Assembly (NCBI RefSeq): GCF_023701695.1
Contig: NZ_JAJOZC010000001.1
Span: forward strand, 1,736,001-1,800,000
From: Streptomyces sp. RKAG290
GTDB taxonomy: Bacteria > Actinomycetota > Actinomycetes > Streptomycetales > Streptomycetaceae
DNA: 64,000 nt
Direction: 5' to 3'
Shown here one piece after another: positions 49,644-60,100 of this stretch (within the stretch, counting starts at the first letter, position 1; every line of letters starts with the position of its first letter). The translations under genes and the position numbers were made by a program. The notes beneath the pieces are model-generated. The model was not told where the DNA came from. It did no database searches and saw only the letters and a list, made by a program, of their open reading frames with translations.

Positions 49644-49689
49644 AAAGGGGCTGGTGCTCCACCCGGTCGGGTGGAGCACCAGCCCCTTT
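49644..49689. terminator. Perfect 21-bp stem-loop, bidirectional terminator
   Basis: Two 21-base arms, exact reverse complements, flank a GGTC loop. The left arm begins AAAGGGGC and the right arm ends GCCCCTTT, so either strand finishes with a short T run. It sits between the convergent exporter and TetR genes and should stop both transcripts. Confidence 0.9.
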
Positions 49690-49697
49690 CTCGTCCG

Positions 49698-50477
49698 TCA
49701 GGTGAGCGGCTTCTCGCCGTTGCGGATGCGGACCAGCACCTCGACCCCGTCCAGGACCCGCTGAAGGCCGAAGGTGAAGTCGTCTTCGGGCTCGTCGAAC
49801 GCGCCGGCCTCCAGCAGCTCGGCGAGGGCGGGGAACGACGCGGAGTCTGCGTACTTCGCCAGCGCGCGACCGTAGTTGGCCATCAGGTCGGCCTCGCTGA
49901 TGCCCTGGGTGACGACGCCGAGCGACATCTGCACGTTGTTGCGCACATAGCCGATCATCAGCATCATCACGGAGAGCTTCTCGTCGGGCCTCAGGGCCGT
50001 GCCGCCCAGGGTGCGCAGGCCGCACTCCAGCCAGCTGAGCTGTCCGGGCTCCAGGGGCGGTCCGCTGACCGAGATCTGAAGCATCCAGGGGTGCCGGTGG
50101 AAGACCTCCAGGAAGGCGCGGGCCCACTGCTCCAGCCCGTCCCGCCAGTCCCCCTCGGCCGTGTCGATGCGCGGCGGAGTGCCGTAAGCCATGTCCAGCA
50201 TCAGCTGTCGCAGCTCGTCCTTGCTCGACACGTGGCGGTACAGCGACATGGTGCCGAAGTCGAGACTCTTGGCCACACGGGACATCGACAGCCCCGCGAG
50301 GCCGTCGGCGTCCGCCGACTCGATCGCGGCCGTCACGATGCGCTCGACGCTCAGGCCGGTACGCGCGGTGCGCTGCTCCCGGTTCCGCAGTTCCCAGAGC
50401 ACCTCGATGCTGTTCGGCAGGCCGATGCCTTCCGTGCTCGTTCCTTCACCAGTAGTCATCTCGTGCCCTGCCTTCAT
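49698..50477 (-). CDS. TetR-family transcriptional regulator
   Basis: Protein of about 259 residues from the ATG at 50477 (GGAAGG six bases upstream; the ATG at 50459 is an alternative). The helix-turn-helix lies at about residues 60-95: LAGLSMSRVAKSLDFGTMS followed by LYRHVSSKDELRQLML, typical of the TetR class. The C-terminal ligand domain resembles the TetR_C group of drug-exporter repressors (LDMAYGTPPRID, WARAFLEVFHRHPWMLQI). It is convergent with the exporter gene. The palindrome at 50491-50509 just upstream of its start, with a related repeat before the exporter, suggests it represses both and is released by the exported compound. This is inferred, not shown. Confidence 0.85.
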   Translation of the reverse strand: MKAGHEMTTGEGTSTEGIGLPNSIEVLWELRNREQRTARTGLSVERIVTAAIESADADGLAGLSMSRVAKSLDFGTMSLYRHVSSKDELRQLMLDMAYGTPPRIDTAEGDWRDGLEQWARAFLEVFHRHPWMLQISVSGPPLEPGQLSWLECGLRTLGGTALRPDEKLSVMMLMIGYVRNNVQMSLGVVTQGISEADLMANYGRALAKYADSASFPALAELLEAGAFDEPEDDFTFGLQRVLDGVEVLVRIRNGEKPLT

Positions 50478-50490
50478 CGGAAGCCTTCCC

Positions 50491-50509
50491 ATGCGTATCA
50501 CGCACGCAT
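50491..50509 (-). promoter_or_regulatory. Palindrome upstream of the TetR gene; likely autoregulatory operator
   Basis: ATGCGT (50491-50496) and ACGCAT (50504-50509) are an exact inverted repeat around seven bases, 14 bases before the TetR start. It contains GCGTATCA, shared in reverse with the repeat cluster before the exporter gene. A further TACGC lies at about 50,521-50,525. Confidence 0.55.
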
Positions 50510-50645
50510 AGAGCATTGCATACGCCTCGGGTCCGCGGTACGCGCGGAGCAGGTGCTGTAGCCGAGGTGGGGAGACGGTACGACACCGCTCCCGGTGAGG
50601 ACCGGAGGAGGGCGGGACTCGGTTGCCCGCGCCCTGGTTCGGACG

Positions 50646-51848
50646 TCAGACACCTGCCGCCGCGGCGGCCAGCTCCGCCGACGGCCGGCCGAGCAGGAGC
50701 CGGCACTGCCGCAGCCCGCGCGCGCTGTTCCAGCCCAGCCCACCGACGAGAATCCCGTCGCGATGGTACGCGGCGACGAACTCCCGGCCCGCGGTGGATC
50801 CGCTGACGATCTCCGTCCGTGCGTCCGGAGGGCACCAGCCGACGGTCTGGATCTTCTGCCCGAACTGGTGGGTCCAGCCGAAGGGCACGGGTGCGTACGG
50901 CTGCCCGCCCGCATCACCGGCCAGCAGGTTGGCGGCGACCGCCATGGCCTGCTGGGCGGCGTTGGTCCGCTGTTCGAGCCTGACCCGGGCCCCGGCCACC
51001 ATCGGATGCGGCCAGTTGGCGACGTCTCCCGCGGCCCACACCCCGGGGGCGGCCCGGCAGAAGGCGTCGCACAGGACCCCGTCGCCCAGGGGCAGTCCGG
51101 AGCCGGCGAGCCAGTCCACGGCGGGCACCGAGCCGATGGCGACGACGACCAGATCGGCATCGACGGTGCTGCCGTCCGCCAGCAGGACCCCGCGAACGCC
51201 GACGCCGTCCCGGGCCATCCCCACGACATCGGCGCCGAGGACGAGCCGCACGCCGTGGTCACGGTGCAGGTCGGCCACGAGCCCGCCGATCTCCACCCCG
51301 ACCTGGCGCTCCAGGGGCTGGGCGTTCGTGTCGATCAGCGTCACGTCGAGCCCGGCCCCGCGCGCCGTGGCGGCGATCTCCGCACCGAGGAAACCGGCCC
51401 CGATCACCGCGACCTTGGGACGCTTGGCAAGCGCCTCGCGCAGACGGATCGCGTCGTCCAGCGAACGCAGGACGTGGACGCCGCGGAGGCCGTCCCCGAA
51501 CGGCAGGGCGCGCGGCCGGAGTCCGGTCGCGATGATCGCCGCGTCATAGGGCAGTTCCTCGCCGGTGGAGAGGGTGATGGACCGGGCGGCCTGGTCCAGG
51601 CCGGTGGCCCGGCAGCCGAGGCGCAGGTCGACGTCGACGGCGGCCATCACCTCCTGCTTGCGCAACCAGGTGCTCGGGGGTTCCCAGCCCTCTGTCAGCA
51701 GTTCCTTGGAGAGGGGCGGCCGGTCGTAGGGCGGGTGGGGCTCGTCGCCGACGAGCGTCAGCCCGCCCGCGTAGCCCTTGGCGCGCAGCGTCTCCACCGC
51801 CGTCAGTCCTGCGGCCGCCGCGCCCACGACGACTATCCGGTTCAGCAC
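50646..51848 (-). CDS. FAD/NAD-dependent ferredoxin reductase-type oxidoreductase
   Basis: Protein of 400 residues from the GTG at 51848, chosen because GAGGA lies about seven bases upstream; the frame otherwise runs back into the PKS-B end. Motifs: FAD-binding IVVVGAAAAGLTAVETLR, NAD-binding VAVIGAGFLGAEIAATA, and the second FAD contact GVWAAGDVANWPHP. The length and the DEPHPPYDRPPLSKELL segment are typical of putidaredoxin/rhodocoxin reductases, which pass electrons from NAD(P)H to a ferredoxin and on to a P450. No ferredoxin or P450 gene is in the window; they could lie to the right. It follows PKS-B on the same strand after 76 bases, so an oxidative tailoring role is plausible. Confidence 0.82.
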   Translation of the reverse strand: MLNRIVVVGAAAAGLTAVETLRAKGYAGGLTLVGDEPHPPYDRPPLSKELLTEGWEPPSTWLRKQEVMAAVDVDLRLGCRATGLDQAARSITLSTGEELPYDAAIIATGLRPRALPFGDGLRGVHVLRSLDDAIRLREALAKRPKVAVIGAGFLGAEIAATARGAGLDVTLIDTNAQPLERQVGVEIGGLVADLHRDHGVRLVLGADVVGMARDGVGVRGVLLADGSTVDADLVVVAIGSVPAVDWLAGSGLPLGDGVLCDAFCRAAPGVWAAGDVANWPHPMVAGARVRLEQRTNAAQQAMAVAANLLAGDAGGQPYAPVPFGWTHQFGQKIQTVGWCPPDARTEIVSGSTAGREFVAAYHRDGILVGGLGWNSARGLRQCRLLLGRPSAELAAAAAGV

Positions 51849-51889
51849 ACTCGTTCCTCGTCTCCGGTCGGTGCTCACTCGAACTCCTT

Positions 51890-51925
51890 GTGCCAGGCCC
51901 GGCAAGGCCGGCCGGGCCCGGGCAC
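51890..51925 (-). terminator. GC-rich stem-loop right after PKS-B
   Basis: GTGCC-GGCCCGGC on the left pairs with GGCCGGGCC-GGGCAC on the right with one bulge, directly after the PKS-B stop codon. It could lower read-through from PKS-B into the ferredoxin-reductase gene. Confidence 0.4.
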
Positions 51926-54900
51926 TACGCTTCGCCGTCGAGAATGTCGAACAGCTCGTCCGCGGTGGCCGCGCTGAGGTCATCCGCGGGGGTGTCCTCG
52001 CCGAAGAGGGTCTGCCGCAGGTGCGTGGCAAGCTCGGCGGCCGAGGGGTAGTCGAAGATCAGGGTGGGCGCCAGCCGGCAGCCGGTCACCTCGCCCAGCC
52101 GGTTCCTGAGCTCCAGGGCCGTCAGCGAGTCGAATCCGATGTCGAGGAATCCGCGCTCGGCCGGGACCGCTTCGGCACCGGAGTGCCCCAGAACGGCAGC
52201 GGCGTGACCGCGTACCAGGTCCAGCAGGGCCCGTTCGCGGTCGTCGGCGCTCAGCTCGGTGAGGCGGGCGACCAGCGCGGCGGGATCGGCGCCCTTCGTG
52301 CGGCTGCGGACCACGGGACCCGTCTCGGTGAGGACCAGGTCCCGCAGCAGGGAGTGCAGCACGCCGGGGTGTGCCTTCAAGGTCGGCACGTCGATCGCGA
52401 GCGGTACCAGCGCCGGCCGGCCGGAGCGCAGGCCGGCGTCGAAGAGCCGGAGCGCGTCGGCAGGGGCGAGTGCCGGCAGGCCGCGTGCGGCCATGAGACG
52501 GGCGTCGTCGTCGATGGCCTCGGTCAGGCCGGTGGCTACGTCCCACAGCCCGTAGGCGAGAGACGTGGCCGGCAGGCCCTCCGCGCGGCGCTGCACGGCC
52601 AGCGCGTCCAGGAACACATTCGCCGCCGCATAATTCGCCTGCCCCGCCGCCAGGACCGAACCACCCGCCGACGAGAACAACACGAAGAACGCCAACTCAC
52701 GCCCACGCGTCAGCTCATGCAAATACCACGCACCATCCGCCTTCGCACCCAACACCCGATCCAACCGGGCCCCATCCATCGACCCCACCAAACCGTTGTC
52801 CCCGGCGCCAGCCGCATGCACCACACCCACCAGATCCGCACCCACACCCTCCACCAGACCGGCCACCGCGACACGGTCCGACATGTCACACGCCACCACC
52901 GACACCTCGGCACCCAACTCAGCGAGCTCGGCCAGCAGTTCCTCGACCCCGGGAGCCTCCAGGCCGCGACGGCCCGCCAGCACCAGACGCCGCACCCCAT
53001 GCGTCTCCACGAGATGCCGGGCCACCAGGCCACCCAGGCCGCCGGTACCACCCGTCACCAGCACCACACCGTCACCCACACCAGCCGACAGCGCCTGCGC
53101 CTTCGTGTCACCGGCAGGCACCTCCACCAGACGCGGAACCAGCACCTCACCCCCACGCACCGCAACCTCAGGCTCACCCGAAGCCAGCACCACACCCGCA
53201 ACATCCCCGAACACCCCACCCGCAGGATCCACATCCACCAGCACGAACCGCCCCGGATTCTCCGCCTGAGCCGCCCGCACCAAACCCCACACCGGCGCCA
53301 CACACACATCCACACCCGTGTCCGTGCCCACCGACACACCACCCCGGGTCACCACCACGAGTGGGCCGTCCCCAGCCCTCTCATCAGCCAGCCACCCCTG
53401 CACCACCTCAAGCACCCCACCCAACACCGACCGCACACCCACCACCGGATCCACACCCACCACCGGCACCTCAAACACCACCGGCTCCACCACACCGGCA
53501 CCCTCACCAACCCCAACCCCGGCCGCCAAAGGCCGCCACACCACCTCATGCAACCCACCACCCCCACCCGACCCAGCCAACTGCTCCACCGACACCGGAC
53601 GGAACATGAGTCCGCCGACCGTGGCCACAGGGGCGCCGTCCTGGTTCGCCAGGCTCAGCGAGCGACTGCTGACGCCCTGCGGCGACAGTCTTACGCGCAG
53701 CGCGCGGGCGCCGGCGGCGTGCAGGGACACGTTCGTCCAGGAGAAGGGAAGCTCGGTCGGCTCGTCACCCGTGACGTCCTCACCGACCCCCAGGGCGTGC
53801 ATGGTCGCGTCGAGCAGGGCGGGGTGGAGACCGAATCGTTCGGCGTCCCCGTGTGCCTGCTCGGGCAGTTCGACCTCTGCGAAGACATCGTCCCCGCGGC
53901 GCCACACGGCTTTGAGCCCCCGGAATACGGGACCGTAGACGTAGCCCTGCTCGTGGAGAAGCTCGTAGGCATCGTCCGTCCGTACGGCGGTCGCGCCGGG
54001 CGGGGGCCATTCGGTGAGGTCGAACGCCGCCACCACCTCACCCGAACCACCACCCAGCACACCATCCGCATGCAACACCCACCCCGCACCCGCCCCAGCA
54101 CTCTCCCGACGCGAATGCACCCGCACCGAACGACCACCCACCTCATCCGGACCACCCACCACCACCTGCAACGCCACCCCACCACGCTCCGGAAGCACCA
54201 ACGGCGCCCGCAACGTCAACTCCTCCACCACCCCACAACCCACCTCATCCCCAGCCCGCACCACCAACTCCACAAAAGCCGCACCCGGCAACAACACCGA
54301 CCCCAACACCACATGATCCGCCAACCACCCCATCCCCTCCACCGACAACCGACCCGTCAACACCACACCACCCGAATCCGGCAACGCCACCGCAGCCCCC
54401 AACACCGGATGATCAACCACCACCTGACCCAAACCACCCGCATCACCACCACCCACACACTCCAACCAAAAACGCTCACGCTGAAACGCATACGTCGGCA
54501 GATCAACGCGACGCGCACCCGAACCCTCGAAGAACCGGGCCCACTCCACCGGAACACCGCCCACATGCAACTGACCCAGCGCCGTCACGGCCGTAGCCAC
54601 CTCCGGACGCCCCTTACGCACCAACGGCACGAACACCGTCGCCGACTCCGGGTCCACCGACTGCTGCGCCATCCCGCTCAGCACACCGTCCGGACCCACC
54701 TCCACGAACGACGTCACACCCCGCGACACCACGAACGACACCGCATCCGCGAACCGCACCGCTTCCCGCACATGCCGCACCCAGTACTCCGGCGTGCCCC
54801 AACCCTCCGACAGGTCCCCGGACACACCCGACACGACAGGAATCGACGGGGCACCGAACGACAGCCCAGCCACCACCGCCCCGAACTCCGCCAACATCGG

Positions 54901-57138
54901 CTCCATCAAAGGCGAATGGAACGCATGCGACACCCGCAACACACTCGTCCGACGCCCCTGACCGGCGAACTTCTCCACCAGATCAGCAACCGCCGCCTCC
55001 GCGCCCGAAACAACGACAGAACGCGGACCATTGACCGCCGCGATGCCCACCTCACCACTCAGCAACGGAAGCACCTCAGCCTCCGACGCCTCCACCGCCA
55101 CCATCGACCCACCAGCCGGCAACGCCTGCATCAACCGACCACGCGCCACCACCAACTCAGCAGCATCCGCCAGAGACACCGCACCCGCCACATGCGCGGC
55201 CGCGATCTCACCCACGGAATGACCCACCAGGAAATCCGGACGCACACCCCACGACTCCACCAGCCGGAACAACGCCGTCTCCACCGCGAACAACCCCGCC
55301 TGAGCGAACATCGTCCCGTTCAACAGGTCGACATCCTCACCCCACACCACGTCACGCAACGAACGCCCCAACCGGGCATCCAACTCCACCAGCACCGCGT
55401 CGAACGCCTCCGCGAACACCGGAAACGCCTCATACAGCTCCCGGCCCATCCCCAACCGCTGCGCACCCTGCCCCGTGAACAGGAACGCCGTAGCACCAGT
55501 CGGCCGCACGGAGCCCCGCACCACCGACGGCGACGGCTCGCCATCGACCAGCGCGGTCAGGCCCCGCACCAACTCCTCACGGTCCGACACGACCACCACC
55601 GCACGATGGTCCAGCCCGGCACGCGACACCACCGACGAGAAACCCACATCCAGCACGGAAGGAGAGGAGGACTCCCCCAGCCGGGCCAGCAGCTTCCCGG
55701 CCTGTGCCGACAGCCCGGCATCGCTCCGCGCGGACAACACCACCGGAACCACCGGCAGCTCAGCGGCGGTCACCGTCGCCGGCTCCTCCAGCACCGGAGC
55801 CTGCTCCACAATCACATGCGCGTTCGTCCCACTCAGCCCGAACGACGACACACCCGCACGCCTCGGCCGATCCCGCTCCGGCCAATCCCGCGACTCCGTC
55901 AGCAGCTCCACCGCACCCGCGTCCCAGTCCACGTGCGGCGAACGCGTCTGTGAGTGGAGGGACTTCGGCAGCACGCCATGCCGGATCGCCTGTACCGCCT
56001 TGATCACACCACCCACACCCGCAGCGGCCTGGGTGTGCCCAAGATTCGACTTCAACGAGCCCAGCCACAGCGGATCGTTGTCCGCCCGGCCCTGGCCATA
56101 CGTGGCCAGCAGCGCCTGCGCCTCGATCGGGTCACCCAGCCGGGTCCCCGTCCCGTGCGCCTCCACCAGGTCCACATCGGCGGCGGACAGCCCGGCGCTC
56201 TCCAGCGCCGCACGGATCACCCGCTGCTGCGACGGACCGTTGGGGGTGGTCATCCCGCTGGAGGCGCCGTCCTGGTTGATCGCGCTGCCGCGGATCACCG
56301 CGAGCACCGGGTGACCGTTCCGCTGGGCGTCCGACAGGCGCTCCAGCATGAGCACGCCGACACCCTCCGAGCAGCCGGTCCCATCGGCATCCGCCGCGAA
56401 GGACTTGCAGCGGCCGTCCTTCGCCATGCCCCGCTGGTGGCTGAAGTACAGGAACATGTCCGGCGTCGTCATCACCGTCACGCCGCCGACCAGCGCCATC
56501 GAGCAGTCGCCCCGGCGCAGGGCCTGTCCCGCCCAGTGGAGGGCGACGAGCGAGGACGAGCATGCGGTGTCGATGGTGACGGCGGGGCCTTCGAGGCCGA
56601 GGGTGAATGCCACGCGACCGGTGACGAGGCTGCCGTCGCTCGTGCCCGGCCCGTAGTCGTGGTACATGACGCCGGCGAAGACGCCGGTCCGGCTGCCTTT
56701 CAGGGAGTGGGGATCGATCCCCGCACTCTCCACGGCCTCCCAGGACGCCTCCAGCAACAACCGCTGCTGCGGATCCATCCCCAACGCCTCACGCGGCGAG
56801 ATCCCGAACAACCCGGCATCGAAATCAGCCGCGTCATAAAGGAAACCACCCTCACGCGTCACCGTACGATTCGGCTTCCCCGGCTCCGGATCATAGAGCC
56901 CCTCCACATCCCACCCACGGTCCACCGGGAACCCCGAAACACCGTCCCGGCCCTCCACCACCAAATCCCACAACTCATCCGGAGAACCCACCCCACCCGG
57001 ATAACGGCACGCCATCCCCACGATCGCGATCGGCTCGGTGGCGTCCTCGGTGAGGCGGTCGTTGGCCGAGCGGAGGCGTTCGTTCTCGACCATGGTCGCG
57101 CGGAGGGCGGCGACCAACTGCTCTACAGATGTTTCCAT
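51925..57138 (-). CDS. PKS-B: single KS-AT-DH-KR-ACP module
   Basis: Protein of 1,737 residues with no frame break. ATG at 57138 follows GAGGAC and lies seven bases past the PKS-A stop. Docking helix ([20 protein letters not shown]), KS about 57,033-55,790 (DTACSSS), AT 55,510-54,590 (GHSVGE, HAFH: malonyl), DH 54,430-53,600 ([19 protein letters not shown]), KR 53,075-52,500 ([27 protein letters not shown]-type Asp), ACP 52,200-52,020 ([11 protein letters not shown]). It should add one malonyl unit and leave a C=C. Long stretches from AT to KR match PKS-F module 2 almost base for base. The C-terminal tail is short ([12 protein letters not shown]) but of the type that ends PKS-C, fitting hand-over to PKS-C although seven kilobases of other genes lie between. 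Confidence 0.92.
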   Translation of the reverse strand: METSVEQLVAALRATMVENERLRSANDRLTEDATEPIAIVGMACRYPGGVGSPDELWDLVVEGRDGVSGFPVDRGWDVEGLYDPEPGKPNRTVTREGGFLYDAADFDAGLFGISPREALGMDPQQRLLLEASWEAVESAGIDPHSLKGSRTGVFAGVMYHDYGPGTSDGSLVTGRVAFTLGLEGPAVTIDTACSSSLVALHWAGQALRRGDCSMALVGGVTVMTTPDMFLYFSHQRGMAKDGRCKSFAADADGTGCSEGVGVLMLERLSDAQRNGHPVLAVIRGSAINQDGASSGMTTPNGPSQQRVIRAALESAGLSAADVDLVEAHGTGTRLGDPIEAQALLATYGQGRADNDPLWLGSLKSNLGHTQAAAGVGGVIKAVQAIRHGVLPKSLHSQTRSPHVDWDAGAVELLTESRDWPERDRPRRAGVSSFGLSGTNAHVIVEQAPVLEEPATVTAAELPVVPVVLSARSDAGLSAQAGKLLARLGESSSPSVLDVGFSSVVSRAGLDHRAVVVVSDREELVRGLTALVDGEPSPSVVRGSVRPTGATAFLFTGQGAQRLGMGRELYEAFPVFAEAFDAVLVELDARLGRSLRDVVWGEDVDLLNGTMFAQAGLFAVETALFRLVESWGVRPDFLVGHSVGEIAAAHVAGAVSLADAAELVVARGRLMQALPAGGSMVAVEASEAEVLPLLSGEVGIAAVNGPRSVVVSGAEAAVADLVEKFAGQGRRTSVLRVSHAFHSPLMEPMLAEFGAVVAGLSFGAPSIPVVSGVSGDLSEGWGTPEYWVRHVREAVRFADAVSFVVSRGVTSFVEVGPDGVLSGMAQQSVDPESATVFVPLVRKGRPEVATAVTALGQLHVGGVPVEWARFFEGSGARRVDLPTYAFQRERFWLECVGGGDAGGLGQVVVDHPVLGAAVALPDSGGVVLTGRLSVEGMGWLADHVVLGSVLLPGAAFVELVVRAGDEVGCGVVEELTLRAPLVLPERGGVALQVVVGGPDEVGGRSVRVHSRRESAGAGAGWVLHADGVLGGGSGEVVAAFDLTEWPPPGATAVRTDDAYELLHEQGYVYGPVFRGLKAVWRRGDDVFAEVELPEQAHGDAERFGLHPALLDATMHALGVGEDVTGDEPTELPFSWTNVSLHAAGARALRVRLSPQGVSSRSLSLANQDGAPVATVGGLMFRPVSVEQLAGSGGGGGLHEVVWRPLAAGVGVGEGAGVVEPVVFEVPVVGVDPVVGVRSVLGGVLEVVQGWLADERAGDGPLVVVTRGGVSVGTDTGVDVCVAPVWGLVRAAQAENPGRFVLVDVDPAGGVFGDVAGVVLASGEPEVAVRGGEVLVPRLVEVPAGDTKAQALSAGVGDGVVLVTGGTGGLGGLVARHLVETHGVRRLVLAGRRGLEAPGVEELLAELAELGAEVSVVACDMSDRVAVAGLVEGVGADLVGVVHAAGAGDNGLVGSMDGARLDRVLGAKADGAWYLHELTRGRELAFFVLFSSAGGSVLAAGQANYAAANVFLDALAVQRRAEGLPATSLAYGLWDVATGLTEAIDDDARLMAARGLPALAPADALRLFDAGLRSGRPALVPLAIDVPTLKAHPGVLHSLLRDLVLTETGPVVRSRTKGADPAALVARLTELSADDRERALLDLVRGHAAAVLGHSGAEAVPAERGFLDIGFDSLTALELRNRLGEVTGCRLAPTLIFDYPSAAELATHLRQTLFGEDTPADDLSAATADELFDILDGEA
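54081..54543 (-). repeat. DH segment matching 9719-10181 almost exactly
   Basis: By eye the roughly 460 bases here and at 9719-10181 (offset 44,362) read the same. Both use codons rare in the rest of the window (TTG, TTT, TAT, CGT, GGT on the coding strand). The match extends more loosely on both sides through DH, linker and KR. Confidence 0.75.
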
Positions 57139-57145
57139 GATGTCC

Positions 57146-60100
57146 TCAGCCCTCGCTCGGGTTCCGGGTCGGGTCGGCGGACGCGAGCGCGGCGCGCACC
57201 AGGTCGTCGACGTCCATGGTCCTGATCGCTTCGCCGGCCTGCGCGGTCTCGCCCTGTGGGGCACCGGTGCGGGATTCGGTGGCGGACGCGGGTGCCGCGG
57301 GCCGGTCGGCGAGTTCCAGCAGTGCGTCCAGCAGGCCGGACTCCCGGAGCGCGTCGACCGGGATGTCCGCGAGGGACTGCCGGATGGCGGCGTCGGTCCG
57401 CGCGGTTCCCGGGCCGTTCTGTGCGGCTGCGGTGCCGGCAGCCGCGTCCGGCGTGTTCTCCTCGATGCCTGCCGGGAGTTCCTCCAGGAGGAAGTCGGCC
57501 AGCACCATGGGGCTGGGGTAGTCGAACATGAGGGTGGCCGGGAGCCGGAGGCCGGTGGCCTTCTGGAGCCGGTTCCGGAGGTCGATCGCGGCGAGCGAGT
57601 CGAGGCCGAGCTCGGTGAAGCCCTTCGAGACATCGACAGTGGCCGGGACGCTGTGGCTGACCGCGGCGACCTGTTCCCGCACGACGTCCAGGACAGTGCG
57701 CTTGCGTTCGGCCGCCTTCATGCCGGACAGCCTTTGTTCCAGGGTGAGTTCGGTGGCGGCTGCGGCCACCGTGGTGACGGCGGGCGCCCGCACCTCCTTG
57801 CGTGCGGCGGGCCGTTCCGGCGCGCCGAGCACCTCCTTCAGCAGGTGCGAAGGTTCGGCCGTGGCGTGGCGATCGCGCTCCACCCGGATCGGTACGAGCA
57901 CGGGCTGGTCGAGTTCGAGGGCCTCGTCGAGGAGGGCGAGGCCCTCGGCGGTCGGCAGGGCCGGCATGCCCATGGCGCGCATGCGCCGCAGGTCGGCGTG
58001 GGTGACTCCGCCCCCCAGGCCGGTCTTGGTCTCCCAGAGGCCGAACGCCAGTGACGTGGCGGGGAGTCCGGCGCTTCGGCGGTGGGCGGAGAGCGCGTCC
58101 AGGAAGCGGTTGGCGGCGGCGTAGTTGCCCTGGCCCACACCGACGACCAGTCCGGCGCAGGAGGAGAAGAGGATGAACGCCTTCAGGTCCAGGCCGCGTG
58201 TCGCCTCGTGCAGGTTCCATGCCGCGTCCACCTTGGGGCGCATCACCGTGTCGACCTGCGCGGGGGTGAGGGCGGCGAGCAGTGCGTTGTCCATGACCGC
58301 GGCCGCGTGGACCACCGCCGTGAGCGGGTGTGCGGCCGGTATCGCCGCGAGCAGCCCGTCGACAGCCGCGCGGTCGGACGTGTCGCAGGCCGCGAGGGTG
58401 ACGCGTGCTCCGAGTCCGTTCAGCGCGTCGCGCAGTTCCGTGGCACCGGGCGCGTCCTGGCCACGTCGTCCCGCGAGCAGGAGATGACGTACGCCGTGCG
58501 TTTCCACCAGGTGGCGGGCGACGACGGCGCCGAGGCCGCTGGTTCCTCCGGTGATCAGTACGGTCCCCTCGGCGTCCCAGGGCAGGGGCGCGGTGGGTGC
58601 CGACGCTGCCACCCGGGCCAGCCGGGGCACCCGCACCTCGGCGCCGCGGAGGATCGCTTCGGGTTCGCCGGACGCGGCCACGGCGGGCAGCGACTCGCGG
58701 GCCGCGGCCGTGCCGTCGGAGTCGACGAGGACGAACCGGCCGGGGTATTCCTCCTGGGCGGAGCGCAGCAGCCCCCATACCGGTGCCTGCACGAGGTCCA
58801 CGCCGGCGGGCTCGCTCTCCTTGAGCGGAAGGGCGTTGCGGGTGACCACCATGAGGCGGGAGTGGGCGTACCGCTCGTCCGCGAGCCAGGACTGCAGCGT
58901 GGTGAGGATCCCGCCGGTCACCGAGCGGACGGCCGCCGGGATGTCGTCGTGGTCCGTGGCGGTCGGCACGGGCAGGAGGACGACGTCGGGGACCGGAGCG
59001 CCGCCGGTCAGCGCGGCGCCCAGGGCGAGGAGGTCCGGGTAGGCGGCGCCGGGTCCGGCGGCGGAAGCGCCGTCGGGGGCGGTGCCGAGCACCGCCCAGC
59101 GGTCCGTGGCGGCGGAGACGGCCGCGCCGAGTGGCAGTTGCTGGGTGACCAGCTGGAACACGGTCTCGTGCTCGCCGCCTCCTGCGGCGGCCGCCGCGTT
59201 GACCTTGGCCGCGGTGACGGGGCGCACCACGAGGGAGTCGATGGTGGCGACCGGGGTGCCGCCGGGGTCGGTGAGTTCGAGGCGTACCGCGTCCGAGCCC
59301 TGTGACCGGTGGGATTCGACGGCGGTGATGCGCACCCGCAGCCGGGACGAACCGGCGGCGTGCAGGGTGACGCCGGACCACGCGAACGGCAGCTGGGTGC
59401 CGCCGACGTCCTGGGGCCGGCGGCCGTCCATGAAGTCGGTCGCGCTCAGTGCCGCGTCGAGGATGGAGGGGTGGAGACGGAAGTCCTTGCCGACGTCCAG
59501 GGAGTCCTCCGGCAGGGACACCTCCGCGAACGTCTCCCGGCCCCGCGACCAGATGCCGCGCAGGCCCCGGAACATGGGGCCGTAGCCGTAGCCCTGGCCG
59601 GTGAGGTAGTCGTACACACCGGAGATGTCGACCTCGGTCGCACCCGTGGGCGGCCAGTCGGCCGGGGCGGGGGCGAATGCGTCGGGCGGCGGCGCCTGTC
59701 CCGTTCCCGGGGCGAGTACGCCGCTGGCGTGCTTGCTCCAGGGTGCGCCGGCGGGGGCGTCGTCGGCGCGCGAGTAGACGGCGAGTGAGCAGCGCCCGCC
59801 CGCGTCGGGTGCGTCGACGACGACCTGGACGGCGAGTCCGCCGTGCGGCGGGAGCGGCATCAGCGCCTCGATGGTGAGCTCCTCCACCACCTCGCAGCCC
59901 ACTTCCTCACCTGCCCGGATGGCCAGTTCGATGTAGCCGGTGCCGGGCAGCAGCACGGTCCCCAGGACGTCGTGGTCGGCGAGCCAGGGGTGGGTGCGGA
60001 CGGAGAGGCGTCCGGTGAGCACCACGCCGCCGGCCTCCGGGGAGGCGACCACGGCGCTGAGCAGCGGGTGCGCGGCGGCGGTCTGGCCGAGTCCGGTGAC

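Noticed and set aside
51778..55953. 1,391-codon plus-strand reading frame opposite PKS-B
   Set aside because: Low-complexity His/Arg/Thr/Pro translation, no domains, antisense to an intact PKS module.
51925..57138. PKS-B as a late or stand-alone module outside the main line
   Set aside because: Its docking helix matches the PKS-A tail type and its own tail matches the type received by PKS-C, so it fits between them despite the 7-kb gap.
57139..57633. Upstream extension of PKS-B
   Set aside because: It overlaps the PKS-A ACP and docking region in another frame; ATG 57138 with GAGGAC before it begins a typical docking helix.
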